This document shows positions 6,309 through 12,824 of a stretch of 12,824 bases of DNA, one piece after another (position 1 is the first letter of the stretch; every line of letters starts with the position of its first letter). Source of the DNA: Spirochaetales bacterium (lineage in GTDB: Bacteria; Spirochaetota; Spirochaetia; DSM-2461); NCBI GenBank assembly GCA_002748225.1, contig PDRU01000119.1:1-12824 (forward strand), in the 5' to 3' direction. The notes under the pieces are model-generated. The model had not been told where the DNA came from, did no database searches, and saw only the letters and a list, made by a program, of their open reading frames with translations. The position numbers were made by a program, and so were the translations under genes.

Positions 6309-9300
6309 ATGAGCGGATTTGTACATCTTCATAATCATTCAGACTACTCTCTTCTCGACGGCGCCTGCCGCATTGAAGATTATGTCAATAAAGCTCTGGA
6401 AAACGGGATGAAACACATTGGGCTGACCGATCACGGCAACATGTTCGGTGCCCTGCGTTTTGAACAGGCATGCCATGCCGCCGGATTGAACCCTGTTATA
6501 GGTTCGGAAGTCTATATTGCCCCGGGCAGCCGCTTTGTAAAACCCACATCCGGTGTTAAATATCACCATATGGTGCTGTATGCCAAGAATGAAACCGGAT
6601 ACCGCAACCTTATGATTCTCACCTCCAAAGGCTACACAGAAGGCTTTTACTACCGTCCGCGGATCGATGACGAACTGCTGGAAGAATATAACGAAGGCCT
6701 TATGGCTTCAGCTGCCTGTCTGGCCGGAGAAATTCCCCGTTATATCCAGAAAGGAGATATGGACAAGGCCCGGGAGAAAGCGCTCTACTACCAGAACCTC
6801 TTCGGCGAAGGCAACTTCTGGCTGGAAGTAATGAACCACGGCATTCCCGAAGAAGCAGTTGTGCGCCAGGGAATGCGGCAGCTTCAGCAGGAAACAGGCA
6901 TACCCATTATAGCTACCAACGATATTCATTTCAGAGACCGCGAACACGCCAACGCGCATGATATTTTTATTTGTATTGCCACCGGAAAAAAGAAAAATGA
7001 AACCCAGCGTCTTAAAACAGAAAATCCGGAATTTTATTTTAAGACAGAAGAGGAAATGCGCGCCCTTTTTCCCGATTTTACCGATGCCATAGAAAACACG
7101 GTTAAACTGGCCGAAAAATGCAATTTAACCATACCCCAGCCGGGAGCCCAGCTGCCGGATTACACTATTCCGGAAGAATTTTCCAACCCCGGCAGCTACC
7201 TGCGCAGCCTGACCGAAGAGGGACTGAAAAAACGCTACCCCCAACAAGCCGCGGAGAACGGCGCGGCATGGACAGCCATACAGCAGCGGGCCGACTACGA
7301 ACTGAAAGTTCTACTGGATATGGGGTTTTCCGGGTACTTTCTGATTGTCTGGGATTTTATTGACTGGGCCCGTAAACATGACATTCCCGTGGGGCCAGGG
7401 CGGGGTTCGGGGGCCGGCAGCATTGTCGCGTACGCCTTAAAAATTACCGACATAGATCCTTTGAAATACAACCTTCTGTTTGAACGCTTTCTGAATCCGG
7501 AAAGGGTCAGCATGCCCGACTTCGACATTGATTTCTGCTTTGAACGGCGCGGAGAGGTTATTAACTACGTCAATGAAAAATACGGGAACGACAACGTGGC
7601 CGGTATATGTACCTTTGGAACACTGAAAACCAAGGCGGTACTCAAAGATGTAGCCAGAGTTCTGGATATTCCTTTCAGTGAATCCAACGCCATTACAAAA
7701 CTGGTTCCGGAAGGGAAAACACCCGACGGACGGAAAATAACGGTAAAAACCGCGCTGGAAGTGGAGCCGGAACTCCAAAAGTATTACGAGCGCGGCGGAG
7801 TCTACAGGGAAATGTTTGATGCCGCGGCCATTCTGGAAGGAATGAACCGCCATGTTTCCACCCATGCCTGCGGAAAAGTTATTGGCCGAAGCAACCTGAC
7901 CAACTACGTTCCGCTGATTAAAGACCAGAAAACCGACGATATTATTACCGCCTATACCATGGATATTATTGAGCCCTGCGGCCTGGTTAAAATGGACTTT
8001 CTGGGTCTTAAAACACTCACACTTCTGCAGAACTGTGAACGGCTCATACGCCGGAATACCCCTGATTTTGATCTGGAAAAAATTCCGGAAGACGATGAAA
8101 CCACTTTCCGCATGCTGGGGGAAGGCCGCTCTGAAGCCGTTTTTCAGTTTGAAAGCCAGGGCATGCAGAAAATTCTCCGTGAAGCCCAGCCGTCCAGCAT
8201 TGAAGACCTTATAGCCTTGAACGCCCTCTACAGACCCGGTCCCATGCAGTTTATCAGCCAGTTTGTTGATGCCAGACACGGACGCAGAAAAATTGTCTAT
8301 CCGCATCCGGATCTGGAAGAAGTACTCAAACCCACATACGGCGTTATTGTTTACCAGGAACAGGTTATGAAAGTGGCCCAGATAATAGGAGGCTTCAGCC
8401 TGGGCAAGGCCGATATTCTGCGCCGGGCCATGGGTAAGAAAAAAGAAAAGGAAATGAATAAAATGGAGGTGGAGTTTATTCAGGGAGCCAAAGAAAAAGG
8501 CTACTCCGAAAAACTGGCCAAAGACATATACGAAATGCTCAAACCATTTGCAGGTTACGGGTTTAACAAATCGCATGCGGCGGCCTACTCTGTTCTGGCC
8601 TACAAAACAGCCTACTGCAAAGCCAACTTCCCGGCTGAATTCTGGGCGGCCAACCTGACCAATGAAATGTCGGACACAAAGAAACTCAAACTGTACCTGG
8701 ACTTTACACGCGCGGAAAACCTGACAATAAAACCGCCGGACATTACCATTTCCGAACCGCGGTTTACCGTGCACAATGGAAACATTATCTACGGTTTAAT
8801 GGGCATTAAGGGCATGGGCCAGGCGGCGGCCGAAGCCATTGTCAGCGCGCGTAACAACAAAGGCCCCTTTACTGATTTCATGGATTTTCTGCACAAGGTT
8901 GATCTTAAGGCTGTTAACAGGAAAGTTCTGGAAACCGGCATACAGGCCGGGCTGTTCGACTCCATTGAATCGCGCAACCGGGCCACGCTGCTTCACAACC
9001 TGGAAAACGTACTTGAAATAGCCCAGAAAGACAAAGAAGATGAAGCGGTTGGTCAGGCATCTCTTTTTGCCGAGGCCGAAGAAGAACTGGAAGTAACCAT
9101 ACCCTGGGAAGAAGTGGAAGGCTGGTCGGAGAAGGAACTGCTGGCCCTGGAAAAAGAGCATCTGGGATTCTACGTATCCGGCCATCCTCTGGACTCGTGG
9201 AAAAAAATATGGGAAAAAACTTCCAATCTGGACATCAGTAAAATTGAACGCTCTTCTACCGAGAAGTCCTACACTGTTATGGGTATGATAAAAGATGTCC

Positions 9301-9758
9301 GCACCCTGGTTACCCGCAAAGGCGACCGCATGGCATTTGCCGTACTGGAAGATTTTAAGGGAACAGTGGAGCTTACGGTTTTCAGCCGGACTTTTGAAAA
9401 ATACGGTCATATGCTGGTTGAAGACGCCATTGTGGGCGTTACCGGAACAGTGGATCTGAGCCGGGAAAATCCCCAGATAAAAGTAAAGGAAATACGCCCC
9501 CCCGAAGAACTCAAGGCCAGCAGACTCCAGGAAATTCATGTCGAACTGACCGACGCGGACTATACCGAAGAAACACTTATAGACCTGCGCTCTTTCTTTC
9601 AGGACATTCCCGGCCCCGGTCCGCTTTATATTCACATTCCCGATAAAAACGGAAAAACCGTTATCCGGGCTTCCAACCAGCTGAATCTGTCTCTGGAAGA
9701 CTACGCCATAAACCGTATTAAACAGCAAAGAAATATTGCCGACGTCTGGAAGGAGTAG
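6309..9758 (+). CDS. dnaE: DNA polymerase III subunit alpha
   Basis: This is the replicative DNA polymerase catalytic subunit (C-family, DnaE1 type, 1149 residues, normal length). Domain order is an N-terminal PHP domain (about 1-270), the palm/thumb/fingers polymerase core (about 280-825), a tandem helix-hairpin-helix region (828-855, IKGMG), an OB fold (about 986-1065) and a C-terminal domain for tau contact. The phosphate-binding GPGRGSGAGS lies near 362-371. Catalytic aspartates are in PDFDIDF (403-409; Asp404/406/408 region) with Asp563 in VKMDFLG. GYGFNKSHAAAYS follows near 750. A clamp-binding pentapeptide, QASLF, sits at 916-920. The PHP metal ligands look intact: His8, His10, Asp17, His42, Glu67, His87, Cys137, Asp205 and His207, unlike E. 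coli where several are lost. The gene begins a new unit after the XDH-like block and is followed after 13 bases by a YggT-family gene. Confidence 0.98.
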   Translation: MSGFVHLHNHSDYSLLDGACRIEDYVNKALENGMKHIGLTDHGNMFGALRFEQACHAAGLNPVIGSEVYIAPGSRFVKPTSGVKYHHMVLYAKNETGYRNLMILTSKGYTEGFYYRPRIDDELLEEYNEGLMASAACLAGEIPRYIQKGDMDKAREKALYYQNLFGEGNFWLEVMNHGIPEEAVVRQGMRQLQQETGIPIIATNDIHFRDREHANAHDIFICIATGKKKNETQRLKTENPEFYFKTEEEMRALFPDFTDAIENTVKLAEKCNLTIPQPGAQLPDYTIPEEFSNPGSYLRSLTEEGLKKRYPQQAAENGAAWTAIQQRADYELKVLLDMGFSGYFLIVWDFIDWARKHDIPVGPGRGSGAGSIVAYALKITDIDPLKYNLLFERFLNPERVSMPDFDIDFCFERRGEVINYVNEKYGNDNVAGICTFGTLKTKAVLKDVARVLDIPFSESNAITKLVPEGKTPDGRKITVKTALEVEPELQKYYERGGVYREMFDAAAILEGMNRHVSTHACGKVIGRSNLTNYVPLIKDQKTDDIITAYTMDIIEPCGLVKMDFLGLKTLTLLQNCERLIRRNTPDFDLEKIPEDDETTFRMLGEGRSEAVFQFESQGMQKILREAQPSSIEDLIALNALYRPGPMQFISQFVDARHGRRKIVYPHPDLEEVLKPTYGVIVYQEQVMKVAQIIGGFSLGKADILRRAMGKKKEKEMNKMEVEFIQGAKEKGYSEKLAKDIYEMLKPFAGYGFNKSHAAAYSVLAYKTAYCKANFPAEFWAANLTNEMSDTKKLKLYLDFTRAENLTIKPPDITISEPRFTVHNGNIIYGLMGIKGMGQAAAEAIVSARNNKGPFTDFMDFLHKVDLKAVNRKVLETGIQAGLFDSIESRNRATLLHNLENVLEIAQKDKEDEAVGQASLFAEAEEELEVTIPWEEVEGWSEKELLALEKEHLGFYVSGHPLDSWKKIWEKTSNLDISKIERSSTEKSYTVMGMIKDVRTLVTRKGDRMAFAVLEDFKGTVELTVFSRTFEKYGHMLVEDAIVGVTGTVDLSRENPQIKVKEIRPPEELKASRLQEIHVELTDADYTEETLIDLRSFFQDIPGPGPLYIHIPDKNGKTVIRASNQLNLSLEDYAINRIKQQRNIADVWKE

Positions 9759-9771
9759 TACATTTATACCT

Positions 9772-10368
9772 ATGGATTTTTTTCAACTGACCATGCGCAT
9801 TCTCAGTGCCTTTCTCATGCTGTATTTCCTGCTTATTATGCTCCGCATTATTTTCAGCTGGATTCAATCAAACAGTCCGAATGTTCTGAGAATTAAACAA
9901 TTCATCCACCGAACCACCGATCCGTACATGCGGCATTTCCAGGGAATATCCTGGCTCCGCTTCGGAATGCTCGATTTTTCACCCGTGCTTGGCCTGGGGA
10001 TTTTGAGTTTTCTGCTCTACATAACCCAGAATCTCTCTGCGGGCCGTTTTCCCGGTGTTGGAGAACTGCTGCTGTGGCTTATCAGCATGATCTGGGGAAT
10101 AGCGGCTTTTTTCATAATGATTATAGCCATTACCATGCTGGTACGTCTGGTAACTCTTTTTACAGTTAAAAACCGGCGGCCCCAGTGGCTTGACAGGCTG
10201 GACGCGTTTCTGTTTCCGAAAGTGTCCCGGATTATGGGATTTTTCACGGCGAAAACCGTTCCCTATCCAACGGCGCTTGGAATATCAGCGGCCGCGCTGC
10301 TTATTATCCGTTTTGGGCTTGAATACCTGCTGCGGCAGTTTCTTTTCCCTTTACTGCTGAATATCTAA
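9772..10368 (+). CDS. yggT: YggT-family integral membrane protein
   Basis: The 198-residue protein is very hydrophobic, with likely membrane segments at about 8-28, 66-85, 97-130 (probably two helices) and 168-187. It shows the internal duplication of YggT (PF02325). The first repeat has LRIIFSWIQ, a His/Asp-Pro loop (HRTTDPYMRHF) and an Arg before LDFSPVLGL. The second has LVRLVTLF and a related RLDAFLFPKV loop. The family is linked by genetic context to osmotic or envelope homeostasis and cell-division factors in other bacteria, and its biochemical role is not settled. The ATG at 9772 is preferred. A TTG at 9736 would add twelve polar residues and overlap dnaE. The only Shine-Dalgarno (AGGAG, 9751-9755) overlaps the dnaE stop and sits 16 bases from the ATG, an unusually long spacing, so translation probably depends on coupling to dnaE. 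Confidence 0.88.
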   Translation: MDFFQLTMRILSAFLMLYFLLIMLRIIFSWIQSNSPNVLRIKQFIHRTTDPYMRHFQGISWLRFGMLDFSPVLGLGILSFLLYITQNLSAGRFPGVGELLLWLISMIWGIAAFFIMIIAITMLVRLVTLFTVKNRRPQWLDRLDAFLFPKVSRIMGFFTAKTVPYPTALGISAAALLIIRFGLEYLLRQFLFPLLLNI

Positions 10369-10389
10369 AAGAACAAACGGAGAATACCT

Positions 10390-12483
10390 GTGAATAAAAC
10401 AACCGGTTTTCTCTTATTACTCATTCTCCTGTGCGCCTTTGTTTCGTGCGGGGGGCCCTCATCCCCGGAGCCGTCTGCCCGCCGGGGAGTTCTGGATTTA
10501 ACTGACTGGAACTTTGAAAAAGACGGAAATATCAAACTGAACGGCGAGTGGGAATTCTACTGGCAGAAATTTCTTGAACCGCAGCCGGATAAAGATAAAC
10601 AGCTACAACAGAAACCGGACCTTTACATAAAGGTACCCTCTGTATGGAACAAAGCCGTTATTAACGGTAAACCCCTTAAAGGCAGCGGCTACGCCACTTA
10701 CAAACTCACCATTCTTCTGCCCGGGAATATTAATGAAGTACCTCTGGCCATAAGAACCCGCGATGAATCCACATCGTACAAACTCTACGCCAATGACAAA
10801 CTGCTGGCTGAAAGCGGAACCGTGGGTTATTCCATCTACAGCTATTCCCCCCGGTACAAACATCTTGTCAAACCCCTCCAGCCGGAAAACGGAAAAATTG
10901 TGCTGCTGATGCAGATTGCCAACTTCCACTACCAGAAAGGCGGTATGTGGGAAAGCCTTCTGCTGGGCAGCGAAGAAAAAATTACCCGGAAAACATACAG
11001 CTATTTTGCCCTGGATTTACTGGTTTTCGGCGCGCTTTTTCTAATGAGTTTTTATCATCTGGCGCTCTACATTCTCAGACCCGACGAACGCTCCGCTTTG
11101 TATTTCTTTTTTCTGACTCTCATTATTGCCGTCAGAATACTCTTCCGCAGTGAAATGAGCATTGATACCCTGATACCCAATATTAATTTTCATTTTCATG
11201 TGGCTGTTGAATACATGACAGTCTACCTGTCAGTGCCTTTATTCATGATGTTTCTGCACAATCTGTTTAACGAAACCTTCCGGGATATTCCAACTGTTGT
11301 TATTATAGCTGTTTCCGCCTTATTTGCCCTGACTCCCGTTGTACTGCCCATACGCATTTTTACATCTCTTATACGCCTCTACCAGCTGATTGCCCTGCTG
11401 GCTGTTATATTCATAATTCAGGGATTAATTGCGGCTGTGGTGAAGCGTTATGAAGGCGCCGTTCCCGCGTTGGCCGGAACCATTGTGTTAGTTCTTACTT
11501 CCATTAACGATGTACTCTACACCAGCAACATTCTGAACATTGGAGAAATGGCCTACCTGGGGCTGCTGGTTTTTGTCTTCTGTCAGGCTTTTATCCTGGC
11601 TCTGAAATTTTCCCGGGCATTCCGTTCCATTGAAAAACTCAGCGGACATCTGAAGGAAATCAACATTGCCAATTCCCGCCTCATTCCCAGGGAGATGCTG
11701 AGTTTCCTGAATAAAAAAAGCATTGTTGATATTCAGCTGGGTGATCATGTTGAACAAAACATGTGTGTAATGTTCGCGGATATCCGGAATTTTACCGCGC
11801 TTTCTGAATCAATGTCGCCGGAAGATAATTTCCGTTTTATCAACTCCTACCTCAGCAGGATAGGGCCCATTATTTCCGCGGAAAAGGGATTCATAGACAA
11901 GTATATGGGCGACGGTATTATGGCTCTTTTCCCCAATAAGGCTGAAGACGCCATTAACGCCGCCGTCCGCATGCAGAGAGAAATTATTAAGTATAATCAG
12001 CACAGGCAGCGTCTGAATTACAGACCTGTCCAGGCCGGCATTGGCATTCATGCCGGTTCCCTCATGCTGGGTACAGTGGGAGAAAAAAACCGTATGGATG
12101 CCACTGTTATTTCAGATTCCGTAAATTTGTCATCGCGTATAGAAGGTTTGACAAAGTTCTACAATGTGCAGATTATTATTACCAGCAATGTTCTGGATGC
12201 CGTTCACAACAAGGCGGCGTTCAGCTACAGACAGCTGGGACATGTGAAGGTTAAAGGCAAAACAAAGTCTGTAACAATATACGAAATATACGACGGATAT
12301 CCGCCGGAAAAACAGGCATTAATTTCGCAGACCCGTAAAGACTTTGAGAATGGTATTGAATACTTTTACCGGTCTGATTTCAGGAACGCCGCGGTGTATT
12401 TTCAGAAAGTGCTGAACCTGCATCCCCAGGATAAAACAGCTTCCCTCTTTCTGGAAAAAGCCGCAGCGCGCCAACTTCCATAA
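10390..12483 (+). CDS. Membrane adenylate cyclase with 7TMR-DISM-type sensor
   Basis: The 697-residue receptor-like cyclase would make cAMP in the cytoplasm in response to an extracytoplasmic signal. Layout: signal sequence with lipobox-like FVSC (Cys20); a periplasmic beta-rich, galactose-binding-like domain (about 35-195, with WEFYWQKFLEP); seven predicted membrane helices (about 203-408); a short helical linker; a class III cyclase domain (about 455-620); and a C-terminal TPR-like segment (about 640-690). Metal-binding aspartates are Asp464 (FADIRNF) and Asp508 (YMGDG). The adenine-selecting pair is Lys504 and Asp576, and the transition-state residues are Asn579 and Arg583 (VNLSSR). All are present, so an active adenylate rather than guanylate cyclase is expected. 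Translation starts at GTG 10390 with CGGAGA upstream at good spacing. It follows yggT by 21 bases. Such DISM cyclases are especially common in spirochaetes. The ligand is unknown. Confidence 0.9.
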   Translation: MNKTTGFLLLLILLCAFVSCGGPSSPEPSARRGVLDLTDWNFEKDGNIKLNGEWEFYWQKFLEPQPDKDKQLQQKPDLYIKVPSVWNKAVINGKPLKGSGYATYKLTILLPGNINEVPLAIRTRDESTSYKLYANDKLLAESGTVGYSIYSYSPRYKHLVKPLQPENGKIVLLMQIANFHYQKGGMWESLLLGSEEKITRKTYSYFALDLLVFGALFLMSFYHLALYILRPDERSALYFFFLTLIIAVRILFRSEMSIDTLIPNINFHFHVAVEYMTVYLSVPLFMMFLHNLFNETFRDIPTVVIIAVSALFALTPVVLPIRIFTSLIRLYQLIALLAVIFIIQGLIAAVVKRYEGAVPALAGTIVLVLTSINDVLYTSNILNIGEMAYLGLLVFVFCQAFILALKFSRAFRSIEKLSGHLKEINIANSRLIPREMLSFLNKKSIVDIQLGDHVEQNMCVMFADIRNFTALSESMSPEDNFRFINSYLSRIGPIISAEKGFIDKYMGDGIMALFPNKAEDAINAAVRMQREIIKYNQHRQRLNYRPVQAGIGIHAGSLMLGTVGEKNRMDATVISDSVNLSSRIEGLTKFYNVQIIITSNVLDAVHNKAAFSYRQLGHVKVKGKTKSVTIYEIYDGYPPEKQALISQTRKDFENGIEYFYRSDFRNAAVYFQKVLNLHPQDKTASLFLEKAAARQLP

Positions 12484-12554
12484 AGGAGCAGCCCTTCAGG
12501 CAGACTGTAAATTCATGAAACCAGCTACACAATACAGCAAAAAAAGGTTTTCTG
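12484..12554 (+). other. Short gap between cyclase and recG
   Basis: Seventy-one bases without a supported gene. AAGGAG directly follows the cyclase stop but has no start codon at a usable distance. A weak CTGTA/TACAG pair with a long loop is followed by A7, not T-rich, so it does not make a + strand intrinsic terminator. Read-through into recG is therefore plausible. The only signal that matters is AAAAAGG (12541-12547), the likely recG ribosome binding site. Confidence 0.5.
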
Positions 12555-12824
12555 ATGTTTTTCTCTGAACTGCGCCAGCCTGCAGCGAATATTCCAGGGC
12601 TTGGACCTGCTGCCGTAAAAAGCCTTGCAGCGCTCGGAGTGCATAATATTGCTCAGCTTCTGCGCCATTATCCGCTGCGTTACGAAGACCGCCAGACCCC
12701 GGTTTGCCTGGCGGAATCCTCCGCGCAGCATCCGGCCTGTACTGTGGCTTCAGTACTTTCACACTCGTATATCCGCTGGAAAAAAGGCCGGGCATTGAAA
12801 ATTACAGTGGAAGATGAAAGCGCC
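12555..12824 (+). CDS. recG: ATP-dependent DNA helicase RecG (N-terminal 90 codons)
   Basis: The frame is open from the ATG at 12555 to the window end, so the protein is cut by the edge, giving 90 of about 680-700 residues. It shows the RecG N-terminal helical/wedge pattern: IPGLGPAAVKSLAALGV (13-29), an HxH-like turn and LLRHYPLRYEDR (35-46), then the start of the OB-type wedge domain. RecG remodels stalled replication forks and branched recombination intermediates. The helicase motifs lie beyond the window. AAAAAGG at 12541-12547 is about seven bases from the ATG. Its position downstream of dnaE in the same direction fits a replication and repair neighbourhood. Confidence 0.9.
   Translation, partial: MFFSELRQPAANIPGLGPAAVKSLAALGVHNIAQLLRHYPLRYEDRQTPVCLAESSAQHPACTVASVLSHSYIRWKKGRALKITVEDESA

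Noticed and set aside
6292..6312. Six-codon mini-ORF (MSRGGK) ending in an ATGA overlap with the dnaE start
   Set aside because: Its ATG directly abuts the putative -10 element, so it would lie upstream of the transcript start. There is no ribosome binding site.
7437..9728. Two long minus-strand open frames (445 and 310 codons) opposite dnaE
   Set aside because: They lie wholly inside the certain dnaE frame. Their translations are rich in Phe, Gly and Asn with no recognisable motif, and they follow from dnaE codon bias. No ribosome binding site or promoter was seen for them.
12505..12547. Possible hairpin (CTGTA/TACAG) as terminator between cyclase and recG
   Set aside because: The stem is only five bases with a loop over 20 bases, and is followed by A residues rather than T.
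12515..12568. Seventeen-codon ORF overlapping the recG start
   Set aside because: No Shine-Dalgarno at usable distance. It is too short and has no distinguishing feature, so it is probably chance.

Overview
The window looks like part of a spirochaete chromosome (Spirochaetaceae/Treponemataceae-like, roughly 50% GC). This is inferred from gene content: a 7TMR-DISM adenylate cyclase with a relaxed lipobox-like signal, DnaE and RecG sequences of ordinary bacterial type, and dense overlapping operons. No rRNA, tRNA, CRISPR, IS element or phage gene was seen. Coding density is very high. Apart from the first 138 bases, every gene reads on the + strand.

Region 1 (1-138): the first 46 codons of a minus-strand gene for an exported protein of unknown function. 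It diverges from everything else across a short AT-rich gap.

Region 2 (174-6241): a run of five full-length genes in which every junction overlaps by 1-17 bases. A 26-codon leader ORF, which has the best ribosome binding site in the region, seems to feed it. The first two genes encode a soluble CapD/FlaA1/PglF-type nucleotide-sugar 4,6-dehydratase and a DegT-type PLP sugar aminotransferase. Together these form the standard two-step route to a UDP- (or dTDP-) 4-amino-4,6-dideoxy sugar for surface glycans. They are followed directly by a three-subunit set shaped like xanthine dehydrogenase/CO dehydrogenase (molybdopterin subunit, 2Fe-2S subunit, FAD subunit). The large subunit keeps the family's overall layout but has lost essentially every recognisable molybdopterin-binding and catalytic motif, including the catalytic Glu near the C-terminus. 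The iron-sulfur subunit has one of its two clusters altered. All three frames are open and tightly coupled, so this looks like a retained, repurposed complex rather than decay. It is the most unusual thing in the window.

Region 3 (6242-12824): a housekeeping run preceded by a plausible sigma70-type promoter and a G7 tract that serves as the Shine-Dalgarno. It holds dnaE (replicative polymerase, with an apparently intact metal-binding PHP domain), a YggT-family membrane protein, a membrane adenylate cyclase with a periplasmic sensor domain and C-terminal TPR-like segment, and the first 90 codons of recG, which runs off the right edge. Spacings of 13, 21 and 71 bases suggest one transcription unit.
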